The notes under the pieces are model-generated. The model saw only the letters and a program-made list of their open reading frames with translations, ran no database searches and was not told the DNA's origin. The position numbers and the translations under genes are program-made. From positions 1,124,238 through 1,188,237 of the forward strand of contig NZ_AP018178.1 of NCBI RefSeq assembly GCF_002368195.1: a DNA stretch of 64,000 nucleotides, given 5' to 3'. Positions 35,458 through 44,685 of the stretch are shown one piece after another (the first letter of the stretch is position 1; each line of letters begins with the position of its first letter). This stretch comes from Calothrix sp. NIES-2100 (GTDB lineage: Bacteria > Cyanobacteriota > Cyanobacteriia > Cyanobacteriales > Nostocaceae).

Positions 35458-36048
35458 TTAGATTTTCACTTCATCAGCGAAACTATTCCAGCGGACAAAG
35501 TGAAATGGCCCAGCTACAGATCCCCACAGATGCTCATCAGTTTCTAGATCTCGTCCTCTGTCAAGGCTGAGAAGTCTGTCTTCGTTAATTTCAAATTCAT
35601 TATCGAGATAGGTTTTTTGCCCGTTGCGAACAACGATACAGCCTTTTCCAGGTTCTATCCTACCTTTAAAGCTGTTGCCAGTCCATTCTACAATCATGTC
35701 ACATCCTGACATCTTTTCTACGTCATCAGTAGTTAAGGTGGCGAGTTTTTCTAGATTGCGAGAAGCACCGTAAAATTTTTCTTCTTCTTTAACGGTGTAA
35801 TTTTCCAGGTTAATGCGATCGCCTACAGTCTCAAACTTCAATACTCGCAACCGATAAGGTTGATTGAGTGCATAGTCATAAGCTTGCTCTAAAAACAAAC
35901 TCACCCCTGATAAGAGTTCTAGGGGTAGGGGACGCATACACACGCGAATATGAGCATAAAAAGGCGGGTTTTCAAAAGCTTGTTCTTGATTGCTAAAGTC
36001 AGCTGCCATCCAGCGAGCTAAGGTAGCAATGTCCGTAGAGTGAGTCAT
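35458..36048 (-). CDS. cpcT: CpcT/CpeT-type phycobiliprotein lyase
   Basis: From the ATG at 36048 the protein has 196 residues, the normal length for CpcT. The N-terminus STDIATLARWMAADFSNQEQ, then FYAHIRVCMRPLP, YDYALNQPYRLRVL and a C-terminal FHFVRWNSF are typical. CpcT attaches phycocyanobilin to Cys-153 of the phycocyanin beta subunit in phycobilisome assembly. The frame is open to 36150, but the extra part encodes the heptamer repeat upstream (GGGCATT units at about 36108-36130) and is not used. The gene marks the host as a phycobilisome-bearing cyanobacterium. Confidence 0.92.
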   Translation of the reverse strand: MTHSTDIATLARWMAADFSNQEQAFENPPFYAHIRVCMRPLPLELLSGVSLFLEQAYDYALNQPYRLRVLKFETVGDRINLENYTVKEEEKFYGASRNLEKLATLTTDDVEKMSGCDMIVEWTGNSFKGRIEPGKGCIVVRNGQKTYLDNEFEINEDRLLSLDRGRDLETDEHLWGSVAGPFHFVRWNSFADEVKI

Positions 36049-36242
36049 TACAAATAATTTAATAATTGCTGGATCATCCTTGAAGTATTTTAATGCTTCG
36101 CGATGGGTATTGGGCATTGGGCATTGGGCATTGGGAAGAAAATTCCCCACACTCCCTCATCTCCAGTAATCGGGGAGAATAACGATCGCTTTATGCGTCC
36201 TTTAAATTGGTAACTTAGGTTATGGGGTAGGGAGATTAGCAA

Positions 36243-37490
36243 ATGAGCGAATGTAACGAGAGCAAGCAATTACGTCTGTTAAGTGTAATTATGACTGCGG
36301 CTATAATCTGGCAGTTTAGCAGCTCGTTGACGCTGGCACAGAGCCAAAAGCCGAAACCGCCCGATAAATTTCCGCCAAGCCCACTAGAGAATATTATTCC
36401 CGATCCATTACTATCACCTTTGGGCGATCCGAAAAAGTTAACGCCTGCACAACTGCAACAGCTAGAACCGCAAATCGATCAGTTAAATCAGGAAGCTGCG
36501 GCTAAGCTGTCAGCTGGAGATTCGGTAGCGGCGTTTGAGATTTGGAACCGAGAATTACGTTTACGCCGCTTATATGGTTCATTAACTGAAGTCCAAGCAT
36601 TGTCACGGGTGGGGGCGATCGCATTTACTCGCAATAATCGCGAAGAGGTACAATATATTACCCAACGCTTGCAAGCTATTCAACAGCAAGCACTATCTCA
36701 ACCACTCCTGGATTTACAATTATTGCGATCGCTTGGTGCAGGTTATGAAAAAGTGCGATCGCCGCAACTGGCGCTACAAGTTTACGATCGCCTTTTGGCA
36801 ACAGTGCGACAGCAAAAAAATACCGCCGCTATTGTTGATACCCTCAAAACCATTGGGGAAGTACATCTAGGTTGGTTTGATTATCCCCAAGCCGCAGCCA
36901 CTTATCAAGAATTGTTGGGTTTGGCTACTGCCGGTGGTGATAAATTAAACCAGGTAGCATACTTGCAACAGCTAGCTTATATTTACGAACAGGCTAAAGA
37001 CCCGCAACAATCGATAAATATATTGAGCAAGCTGGCAGAAATTTACACCAGTGAAAATAATACAACTCAATTACCAAAATTAAAACTAGCGATCGCGGCA
37101 AATTATCAAGCATTAGCCAAGGAAAATCCTAGTTTACTAGCATCAGCATTTAAAAATTATCAAGCAGCTTATACTACCGCTTGGGAATTGCAGCAATATG
37201 TTGATGCTGGTGAAGCTTTACAGCAGATAATTGCACTGTACCGTGGGCAAGGACAAATAGACGATGCTTTGCAAACTAGTCAAATTTTAATTGCAGCGCA
37301 AACCCAAGCTGCTAACTATTATGGAGTGATGCAAGCCTACGACCAAATGGGGAAAATTTATCTAGAACAAAAACAATATCCCCAAGCACTAGCTGCTTTT
37401 CAAAAGGGTTTAGAATTGGCACAACAACTCAAGTATGATGAGACTTACTTTACTCAACAAATTGAAAAGATATCAAAAGGAAATTTGTAA
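36243..37490 (+). CDS. Secreted TPR-repeat protein
   Basis: The 415-residue protein has a signal-type N-terminus (MTAAIIWQFSSSLTLAQSQ) and a proline-rich linker, then tetratricopeptide-like helical pairs through the rest (for example AAATYQELLGLATAGGDKLN, DALQTSQILIAAQ, and YPQALAAFQKGLELAQQ near the end). TPR proteins act as protein scaffolds; in the periplasm they often help envelope assembly. No partner is visible nearby and no enzyme motif is seen. It has HIP1 sites like the host DNA, so it is probably a resident chromosomal gene. Confidence 0.75.
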   Translation: MSECNESKQLRLLSVIMTAAIIWQFSSSLTLAQSQKPKPPDKFPPSPLENIIPDPLLSPLGDPKKLTPAQLQQLEPQIDQLNQEAAAKLSAGDSVAAFEIWNRELRLRRLYGSLTEVQALSRVGAIAFTRNNREEVQYITQRLQAIQQQALSQPLLDLQLLRSLGAGYEKVRSPQLALQVYDRLLATVRQQKNTAAIVDTLKTIGEVHLGWFDYPQAAATYQELLGLATAGGDKLNQVAYLQQLAYIYEQAKDPQQSINILSKLAEIYTSENNTTQLPKLKLAIAANYQALAKENPSLLASAFKNYQAAYTTAWELQQYVDAGEALQQIIALYRGQGQIDDALQTSQILIAAQTQAANYYGVMQAYDQMGKIYLEQKQYPQALAAFQKGLELAQQLKYDETYFTQQIEKISKGNL

Positions 37491-37549
37491 TTCACAAGAC
37501 ACAAGGTAGTCCCAATAGAAGGACGGGGCTTGTATTCCATTATTTTCGG

Positions 37550-38227
37550 TCAATTTTTATACAGGTTAGGGAACTGAGCTTGAAGTTTAACCAGCTTCGG
37601 CAAGTCATTCACTACTACATAGGGATTGCCTGGATGGCGTGCTATGTAATTCTGATGGTATGCCGCAGCCTGATAAAAACCTTGCAAGGGAGCTAATTGG
37701 GTGACAATCTGCTGAGGGAAGATTTGCGATTTGTTGAGTTGAGCGATATATTCTTGTGCAACCTGTTTTTGCTGATCGTTAGCAAAGAAGATCGCCGAAC
37801 GATATTGCTGACCTGAGTCAGGTCCCTGTCGATTCAACTGTGTTGGGTCATGTGCCACCAAAAAGTAGACATGGAGAAGCTGGCTATATGATATGAGTGA
37901 AGGATCATAAGTAATTTTCACTGATTCTGCGTGATTAGTTAATCCCGCACTGACCAGCCCATAGTTTGCGGTTTTTGCACTACCTCCAGAAAAACCAGAA
38001 ACGACATCAGAAACACCTTTGACATGCTCAAAAACTGCTTCCATCCCCCAGTAGCACCCGCCAGCGAACACTGCTACTTGTTTTCCTTGGGGTGCAACAG
38101 TTGAGATATCAGTGGCGGGAGTACGAAGTATCACAAGAGATGCACCGCATAACAGTACAACTGTGAGTGAAATAATAGACAAGTTGCGTATTAAATGGCG
38201 CGAGAGAGTAAAGTTATGAATTGACAT
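37550..38227 (-). CDS. msrA: Peptide methionine sulfoxide reductase MsrA, membrane-anchored or secreted
   Basis: The 225-residue product has a hydrophobic N-terminal helix (LSIISLTVVLLCGASLVIL) and then the MsrA domain with catalytic motif GGCYWGMEAVFEH, GFSGG, NHAESVKITYDP and a C-terminal HQNYIARHPGNPYV. MsrA reduces the S-epimer of methionine sulfoxide. The ATG at 38227 is preferred; the longer frame to 38278 would run into msrB. The two msr genes lie in series on the same strand about 30 bases apart and cover both sulfoxide epimers outside the cytoplasm. Confidence 0.93.
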   Translation of the reverse strand: MSIHNFTLSRHLIRNLSIISLTVVLLCGASLVILRTPATDISTVAPQGKQVAVFAGGCYWGMEAVFEHVKGVSDVVSGFSGGSAKTANYGLVSAGLTNHAESVKITYDPSLISYSQLLHVYFLVAHDPTQLNRQGPDSGQQYRSAIFFANDQQKQVAQEYIAQLNKSQIFPQQIVTQLAPLQGFYQAAAYHQNYIARHPGNPYVVVNDLPKLVKLQAQFPNLYKN

Positions 38228-38261
38228 GAGATTGTAAACCGCATAATTAGTAAAAATTAAC

Positions 38262-38762
38262 CTAACCTCGACTGGCAATAAACTTCATTGCCACCCCATT
38301 CATACAGTAACGTTTGCCCGTAGGTGCAGGGCCATCATCAAATACATGACCCAAATGCCCACCACAGCGCCGGCAATGCACTTCAACTCTGGTCATCAAA
38401 AACGAGTTATCGACAGATATGCCGATTGCGTTATCAATAGGTGCGTAAAAACTAGGCCAGCCTGTGCCACTGTTGAATTTGGTTTCCGATGTAAACAATG
38501 GTAAGCTGCAAGCAGCACAGACATAAGTACCTTTGGCATATTGGTGATCGAGTGGGCTAGTACCAGCACTTTCAGTTCCATGTTTCCGCAGCACACTAAA
38601 CTGTTCTGGTGTTAAAATCTTGCGCCATTCTTCGTCAGTTTTGGTGATTTCAAATTGATTTTTGGCGATCGCCATTACTGGTGACCGACCTGTTAAATAA
38701 CGCGATAACCAGACTGTGCCGACTATTGCCGCACCAGCCTGTAAAAAATATCGTTTTTTCAT
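38262..38762 (-). CDS. msrB: Peptide methionine sulfoxide reductase MsrB
   Basis: The 166-residue protein has an exported-type N-terminus (KKRYFLQAGAAIVGTVW, resembling a Tat signal but with KR) and the MsrB domain. It shows zinc pairs CAAC and CRRC, SGTGWPSFY, GGHLGHVFDDGP, and the catalytic Cys in RYCMNG. MsrB reduces the R-epimer of methionine sulfoxide and works with MsrA, encoded directly downstream. Both appear to act in the periplasm or thylakoid lumen. Confidence 0.94.
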   Translation of the reverse strand: MKKRYFLQAGAAIVGTVWLSRYLTGRSPVMAIAKNQFEITKTDEEWRKILTPEQFSVLRKHGTESAGTSPLDHQYAKGTYVCAACSLPLFTSETKFNSGTGWPSFYAPIDNAIGISVDNSFLMTRVEVHCRRCGGHLGHVFDDGPAPTGKRYCMNGVAMKFIASRG

Positions 38763-38875
38763 AATTTATTTGCCACTCACCACTAGCTGAATTACTAGTA
38801 TGAGCCTTCGCCCTGAATTAGCCCTGATAAAAGCATTAAAATTTCCTAAGAATGATGGCGGTTCCCTGTTTTCTT

Positions 38876-39892
38876 TTACATCTCAGATGGATTAATACAC
38901 TTCAGGCGATCGCAACCTAAACTTTGAGTCATCATTGCAGACATCTGTTGCGAAGCTTGAGTATCCAAATTCAACTCTTGCTTAATTTGCTCGTAACTTG
39001 CTCCCTGCACTATCCGCTTTGCGAGTTGCTGAAACTGTGTCCAGGTTAAATCACTGTCAACAAATGCTTTAGCCAGGGTAATCACCAATTCCTCATAATC
39101 ATTATCTTCGATTTTCGTCATCATCCGGTGTTCAATGTGCAGCGAATCATCGAAGCAGTAATACCAGGATTTTGGTTGGTGCTGGAGTACCATGTTAAAA
39201 AAGTCTTGCTGTTTAGATAAGCTTACAGCGCGATCGCTCTCACTAGAAACCATTAATATCGGTGCAGCTTCAGTTTTTTGCGCCTGTTTTAATAGCTTTT
39301 CTCCTAACTCCAGAAATATGCGTAATGCGGGAATCCGAAAACCTTTATAGCCAAAATTTCCAGATGCGTCTTTGTTAAACCATTCAAAGTAAATTGGCAA
39401 GATTTTTATCAGTCCATCAAATAATAAATTATAACTGCTTAAATAAGGTGCAAACAATAACGCCCGATCAATCTCCTGGGGATATTCTAAAGCTAACCAG
39501 CCGGCTAAGGTTCCCCCTGTAGATAATCCACCAACTACCACTTGTTCACCTAGAGTTTTGGCAATCTGCAACCAATCCAGTACAAATTGTTGATAAGTTT
39601 CAATTTCTGTTGACAGTGGTGGCGGATTTTGCCGATTCCAATTACCTGCAAGTCCATGATCGGGTTGTAAGGGAATTAAAACATTGTATCCTTTATTAAA
39701 TAAAGCTTTGCCAAGCGGTTCAAATTGGTAAGGTGCTGCTGTAAAACCATGCAAGAACAGACAAACTTTTGAAGTGGTGTGAGGATGAACAAAGAATTTG
39801 GAACGACAGGCTTGGTTCCTCAGTCCTAGTGTAGACTCCGATTGCTGAACTTGCTCCAGAATTTGTGCTGTAGTTTGAGTGCTAACTGTCAT
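38876..39892 (-). CDS. Alpha/beta hydrolase (esterase/lipase-like)
   Basis: The 338-residue protein has an alpha/beta hydrolase core: KVCLFLHGFTAAP oxyanion region (about 42-55), LIPLQPDHGLAG, nucleophile elbow GGLSTGG (Ser near residue 122), an Asp in SSESDRAVS and a His in DDSLHIEHR. A C-terminal extension of about 50 residues ends CDRLKCINPSEM. No signal peptide is seen. The substrate is not clear; a carboxylesterase or thioesterase-like role is possible. It is a single gene with host-like HIP1 sites. Confidence 0.85.
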   Translation of the reverse strand: MTVSTQTTAQILEQVQQSESTLGLRNQACRSKFFVHPHTTSKVCLFLHGFTAAPYQFEPLGKALFNKGYNVLIPLQPDHGLAGNWNRQNPPPLSTEIETYQQFVLDWLQIAKTLGEQVVVGGLSTGGTLAGWLALEYPQEIDRALLFAPYLSSYNLLFDGLIKILPIYFEWFNKDASGNFGYKGFRIPALRIFLELGEKLLKQAQKTEAAPILMVSSESDRAVSLSKQQDFFNMVLQHQPKSWYYCFDDSLHIEHRMMTKIEDNDYEELVITLAKAFVDSDLTWTQFQQLAKRIVQGASYEQIKQELNLDTQASQQMSAMMTQSLGCDRLKCINPSEM

Positions 39893-40220
39893 TGCATCAC
39901 CTGCCTTACTTCTGCCTATGTCTTTGAGGAATGTATCTCCAAAACAGAAGTAGCCACATCTAACTGATGTCGTAATTTACGGGAATATACCGTAAATTCA
40001 CTATTAATGCTATTATGCGTGTCAACGCAGTTCTGTGCATTAGTAGATTTGTACACACTATGTAGACTAGGCTTTATGTACATGAGTCAATAAAATCAAA
40101 AAGCAGTTTCATGCAGCTTCGACTTTGTGTGGGCTGATTATATTCTTAACTCGATATGATAGTAGCTGCAATAAATTCCTACCTAAATCAGATAAAAAAA
40201 TCAAAATTTTAGAGGTATAC
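39893..40220. other. Divergent intergenic region with a 9-bp palindrome
   Basis: Between the hydrolase and the CHAT operon. It contains the perfect inverted repeat AATTTACGG (39974-39982) / CCGTAAATT (39990-39998) with a 7-base centre, a plausible operator for a dimeric regulator (inference). An AGAGG lies about 6 bases before the ATG at 40221. Confidence 0.5.
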
Positions 40221-40565
40221 ATGAGTGAAATTCTACTTTGTTCAATAGTTATTTCATCCCAACTGCCACCAGATGAAATAGAGTATTTAGAAACATTGTT
40301 GGGAATGAGTTCAATCAAGTTACAAAAGCCACTAAATCGGGTAATAGGAGTAGATGATATTGTTTTGGTCATTTCCGGGGTAGCAGCAACAGCCCAATTA
40401 GTGGATTACAGTATCAAAACTGCTAAAGCAATTAATAATTGGCGGCGAAAATTGCGAGAAAAAGGGATAGAACCAAAAGGCAAGTTAGAACAGCCAAAAC
40501 GCCCTCCTCTTGACTTAAGTACCGCTACTGATGAAGAAATAGAAGAATGGCTGTCTCAAAAGTAG
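40221..40565 (+). CDS. Small partner of the CHAT-NB-ARC protein (EACC1-like)
   Basis: The 114-residue product starts at an ATG with AGAGG at good spacing; a longer frame from 40125 lacks one. It has a short N-terminal strand region, a hydrophobic helix (VDDIVLVISGVAATAQLVDY), a basic stretch (NNWRRKLREKG) and an acidic end (TDEEIEEWLSQK). This layout resembles the small EACC1-type components that precede effector proteins in bacterial conflict systems, though I cannot confirm it. Its end overlaps the next gene by 19 bases, so the two are translationally coupled. Confidence 0.6.
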   Translation: MSEILLCSIVISSQLPPDEIEYLETLLGMSSIKLQKPLNRVIGVDDIVLVISGVAATAQLVDYSIKTAKAINNWRRKLREKGIEPKGKLEQPKRPPLDLSTATDEEIEEWLSQK

Positions 40566-43500
40566 ATGTAAACGTTCCCCTTAGTCCAGGGATAGAAAAA
40601 GTTACTGAACAAGAAAATTCGTTTAGTAATCAAATTCTGATTTTGTTTTCAGCCCCTCTACTCAATGAAAATTTATCACCGATAGAGAATTTATCGCTCC
40701 AAGAAGAAATTAATGCGATCGCTTTAGTATTAAAGGCTATATCTCATCCGATAGCAGTGGAAATAGTGGTGAAAGTAGCCACTTCACAGACTCTACAAGA
40801 TGTGTTGTCTCATCGTGTCAAACCACTGATTATTCATTTTATTGGTCATGGAATGAGGGATACTGAGACTACAGCCTTGGTATTAGAAGATGAAGTAGGA
40901 ATTGCTCGTTATTTTAGTGAAGAAGAATTGGCGATCGCCTTATCAAATCAGCAGCAAGCACCTTGTCAATTAGCATTGTTAAATGCCTGTCATTCAGAAA
41001 AGTTAGCTCAAGCTTTTGTAAAGGCAAAAGTGCCTCATGTGATTGCGGTTAACGCTGAGGATAAAATTTTAGATGTGGCAGCTAGATGTTTTTCTCGACG
41101 ACTTTATCAAGCATTATTCAATCAAGATGCGATCGCTGATGCTTTTTTAGTCAGTCGCAATGCAGTTAAACTTGATGATAAATTAAGAAAACTCTTTAAC
41201 TCTCAGACTGGTCAGCAAGGAGTTAATTTTGATGAAGCCTTCAAATTTCGATTACTACCCCAAACTTCCCATAATCAATCGCTGATTATAGAACCAGCCG
41301 ATTCTCACCAAGTTATCTATCCCCAGTGGTCAAATACTAATATTCCCCGCGACGATCCCAACTTTATCGGACGCAGACAAGAAATACATCATGTAATTCA
41401 AGCACTGGTAGAGTCGGATAAGCGTTGTATTGCTCTTCATGGTATGGGAGGAATAGGTAAAACTGCTTTAGCTTATGCCATTGGTCAGTGGTTACATGAG
41501 CGTAATCGCTATCATGATGGAGTTTGGTTTATTAGTTTGCGCGATACTGATTCTGTCGGAACCCTAATTACCAAAATCAAGCAGAGTCTTGAATTAAAGA
41601 GTTTTGCCTTAGAAAAAGAATTAAAAAATAGCCGAGTGTTTTTGATTCTCGATGATTTGGATAAATTAATTGCCAAAGAAGCCGATGAACTCATTCACCT
41701 TTTGAACTCGCTTTTAGAACAGTGTCCTAATTTAAGAATTTTGTTAACCTCCCGTGATTCTCTAGTCAGGGATATCCTTTATTGCCATCAAGAAGAAGTT
41801 TGCAGTATGGGAGCATCAGAAACAAGAGAGATATTTAAAAAATATGCTCCATCACAAGCACAATGGGGAAATGATCATGATTTGGCAGAAAATTTTCATC
41901 TTTTAGTAAAGTTTCTGGATGGCTATCCTTTACCCATTAAACTAGCAGCATCTTACATGGCAGAAAATCAATTTACTATCAAGATGCTCTGTGAAGAATT
42001 GCAAATTGAACCACTGGAAATTCTTGATTCTTATTCTCCTGAAGAAAGAAAAGAAAGAAGTCTGCGGATAACTTTAGAGCGTTCCTTTGAGATGTTATCG
42101 GTAGAAGCTCAAGATTTATTTCCTTTATTGGCTTTTTTTCCGAGTGGGTTAAGTCGTGATTTAGTTAGGGCGATTAAGGGTAGAAGTGGTCAGCAAGCTT
42201 TGATGGAATTGTTTAAGTTTTCAATGGCAGAAAAGTCTCCTACTGCATCTGATTGGAGAGTAACTTTACCCGAACCTGCCCGTACTTACGCAGAAAGTAA
42301 ATTGCAGAAAGGAAGAAGACTTGACGATATTGCTCCGCAAGTTTTAGATTTTTATTATAAAAATTTCTGTGACACAGTTATCAAGCTTTTTAGCAATAGA
42401 GATGATAATAAAGGACGGCAATTGCTTCTGCAAGAAAATTCAAATTTAATCTTGTTTCTAGAATGGGGTTATGAGCAGGAATTCAGTTCAGAACAAATCT
42501 GTTGCAGTGCCAGAATAACAGCTTCATTAAGTCCTTATTGGCGTTGGATTGAACCAAATCAAGACCCTTTGGCGAGATTGGATTTGGCTTTAGCAGCAGC
42601 CCAAAGAAATCAGGATCGAGTGGGAGAAGATTTAGTTAAAAATGCTATAGCTGCTTTTTCTTCTCAAGAAGTATTTAAAGATGTTCAATCTTTGGGACAA
42701 GAAAGTGATGAGCTAAAATTCTTTGAGTTTAAAACTGTTACCGTCAACTTTATTGGCGAAATAATCAAGCAAGACACCAAACTCGCTCAACACTACAGCG
42801 AAAAACTTGGTAACAACGTCACCCTAGAAATGGTATCCATCCCCGAAGGCAGTTTTATCATGGGTTCACCGGAAGATGAAGCCCAACGTTACAAAAGTGA
42901 AAGCCCTCAGCACGAAGTAATTGTTCCACCCTTCTTCATTGGTAAGTACCCCGTAACTCAGGGACAATGGCAAGCAGTAGCTTCTCTACCGCAGGTAAAC
43001 CGACAACTTAAACCTCACCCATCGTATTTCAAAGGTGATAACCTACCAGTTGAGAATGTCTCTTGGTATGAAGCGGTTGAGTTTTGCGATCGCCTATCTC
43101 AATATACAGGCAAAAGCTACCGCCTTCCTAGTGAAGCAGAATGGGAATATGCCTGTAGAGCCGGGACAAAAACACCATTCCATTTTGGTGAGACAATTAC
43201 TTCAGAGTTAGCCAATTATCGTGCTACCGAAAGTTACGCTGCTGGGGTAAAAGGAAGATATCGACAAGAAACAACAGAAGTAGGCAGCTTTAAAGTAGCT
43301 AATGCTTTTGGGTTATACGATATGCACGGGAATGTATGGGAATGGTGTCTTGACGATTGGCATCATAGCTATGAAGGTGCGCCAACAGATGGTAGTGCGT
43401 GGTTGGATGATGATAATAATTTTGACAAAAAACGAGGAAGAGCCGTACTGCGGGGCGGTTCCTGGGGCAACATTCCTAGTAACTGCCGTTCCGCGTCCCG

Positions 43501-43588
43501 CAACCTCATCAATAGGGCGGAGCGCGACTACTTCAACATTGATGTTGGTTTTCGTGTTGTCTGCGCGTTCGGGAGGATTATCCGGTAG
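40547..43588 (+). CDS. CHAT protease - NB-ARC ATPase - FGE-like domain conflict protein
   Basis: A 1013-residue fusion. The N-terminal about 220 residues form a caspase-like CHAT protease: catalytic His in IIHFIGHG (H101) and Cys in LLNACHS (C148). A STAND ATPase of NB-ARC type follows (P-loop GMGGIGKTAL near 300, FLILDDLDKL Walker B, LLTSRDS sensor). The C-terminal about 250 residues form an FGE-sulfatase (C-type-lectin-like) domain: MVSIPEGSFIMGSP, YPVTQGQW, RLPSEAEWEYACRAG, GNVWEWC, RGGSW and GFRVVC. Such STAND proteins are thought to detect invaders and release protease activity that kills the cell; the FGE-like end may be the sensor. The neighbouring small gene is its likely partner. Confidence 0.9.
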   Translation: MAVSKVDVNVPLSPGIEKVTEQENSFSNQILILFSAPLLNENLSPIENLSLQEEINAIALVLKAISHPIAVEIVVKVATSQTLQDVLSHRVKPLIIHFIGHGMRDTETTALVLEDEVGIARYFSEEELAIALSNQQQAPCQLALLNACHSEKLAQAFVKAKVPHVIAVNAEDKILDVAARCFSRRLYQALFNQDAIADAFLVSRNAVKLDDKLRKLFNSQTGQQGVNFDEAFKFRLLPQTSHNQSLIIEPADSHQVIYPQWSNTNIPRDDPNFIGRRQEIHHVIQALVESDKRCIALHGMGGIGKTALAYAIGQWLHERNRYHDGVWFISLRDTDSVGTLITKIKQSLELKSFALEKELKNSRVFLILDDLDKLIAKEADELIHLLNSLLEQCPNLRILLTSRDSLVRDILYCHQEEVCSMGASETREIFKKYAPSQAQWGNDHDLAENFHLLVKFLDGYPLPIKLAASYMAENQFTIKMLCEELQIEPLEILDSYSPEERKERSLRITLERSFEMLSVEAQDLFPLLAFFPSGLSRDLVRAIKGRSGQQALMELFKFSMAEKSPTASDWRVTLPEPARTYAESKLQKGRRLDDIAPQVLDFYYKNFCDTVIKLFSNRDDNKGRQLLLQENSNLILFLEWGYEQEFSSEQICCSARITASLSPYWRWIEPNQDPLARLDLALAAAQRNQDRVGEDLVKNAIAAFSSQEVFKDVQSLGQESDELKFFEFKTVTVNFIGEIIKQDTKLAQHYSEKLGNNVTLEMVSIPEGSFIMGSPEDEAQRYKSESPQHEVIVPPFFIGKYPVTQGQWQAVASLPQVNRQLKPHPSYFKGDNLPVENVSWYEAVEFCDRLSQYTGKSYRLPSEAEWEYACRAGTKTPFHFGETITSELANYRATESYAAGVKGRYRQETTEVGSFKVANAFGLYDMHGNVWEWCLDDWHHSYEGAPTDGSAWLDDDNNFDKKRGRAVLRGGSWGNIPSNCRSASRNLINRAERDYFNIDVGFRVVCAFGRIIR

Positions 43589-44685
43589 CCCTTTATACTT
43601 TAGTCTTTTTACCCTTTACACTTGTTCTTTTTTTCTCTTTCTTTGTCGCCTTAAGGAGACTCGAATTTGTTGACGCTTCGGCTACGCTCAGTGTCAACAG
43701 AAATATTACAGCGCTTTTCACGTAAATAGACCACGCGGTAGGGGCACGGCACTGCCGTGCCCTCTAGAATATATTGATGTGTCGCCAACCCAGTTTTTCG
43801 GTAAACACAAGTCCTTTGTTTAACAAGGTGACGACTTTGTTTAACAAGGTTAGAACTTTGTTTAACAAGGTTAGAACTTTGTTTAACAAGGTTAGAACTT
43901 TCTTTAACAAGGTTAGAACTTTCTTTAACAAAGTTAGAACTTTGTTTAACAAGGTTAGAACTTTCTTTAACAAGGTTAGAACTTTCTTTAACAAGGTTAG
44001 AACTTTCTTTAACAAGGTTACAACTTTCTTTAACAAGACAAGTCTTTTTTGAGTCTTGGAAGGAATGAAACAGCGTTGCTTTTCAAGGGGGGTTGGGGGC
44101 AGCACATTGGTGTCAACTTAAGCTAAAAGCTATATAGGGCAGGCGTTGTATAAATACCTCACGCCCTCATCCCCTAACCTCTTCTCCCTAAGGGATGCTG
44201 CTGGCGAATGGTTGGTTTGACCCCGTTCTCTCGCTTACCCGACATACCGCCCGCAGGCTGGAAGCCTGGGGCTAACGCTACAAAGCCCACCTTCGTGGGC
44301 TAAATTTTCTTAGCCCACGAAGGTGGGCTTTGTACGATTAGCCGCACCCTTCTAGGGTGACGGCGGTCTGTTGGATAAGCGAGGGGTAATTTGCCGGACA
44401 TCATATCAAATGTCCAAAAAACCTTGACCATTGACTCAAGACCATTGACTCAAGACCAGAATATATAACGGTTTTCGGTTGAGTCCAATACACTCTTGAG
44501 GGCACGGCAGTGCCGTGCCCCTACCCACAACGATATAATTTTGTATTGCATCCAACTGAGAACCGCTATATATGTGCTAGTTGCGTAAGTCCTGTACTTC
44601 ATACTTCAGCCTTCAGTTGACTTGATAGCAGTTAAAGTTCATTCTGTTTAATAGCATTAAAAATAGCATCCGTAATTGTAACCAA
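43589..44685. other. Repeat-rich intergenic region of 1.1 kb
   Basis: No supported gene. It holds short palindromes, including GGGCACGGCACTGCCGTGCCC near 43742 and an inverse-related copy near 44500; a 21-bp tandem array (separate entry); a long hairpin built of ACAAAGCCCACCTTCGTGGG and its complement (44279-44332); and a GC-rich hairpin near 44345. These are typical dispersed cyanobacterial repeats that may also end transcription of the CHAT operon. Confidence 0.7.
43814..44037. repeat. 21-bp tandem repeat, about 11 units
   Basis: Units of ACTTTGTTTAACAAGGTTAG plus A, with G/C alternation at the seventh base (TTTGTTT or TTTCTTT). The period is a multiple of three, so open frames run through on both strands with a seven-residue period (KVLTLLK on the minus strand). 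No start context or flanking domain supports coding, so it is read as a minisatellite. Confidence 0.85.

Noticed and set aside
42811..43588. FGE-like domain as variable target of a diversity-generating retroelement
   Set aside because: No reverse transcriptase or template repeat is found in the window.
43764..44105. Possible coiled-coil gene (KVLTLLK heptads)
   Set aside because: The heptads follow from a 21-bp repeat that is open on both strands; there is no start context. Kept as a repeat.
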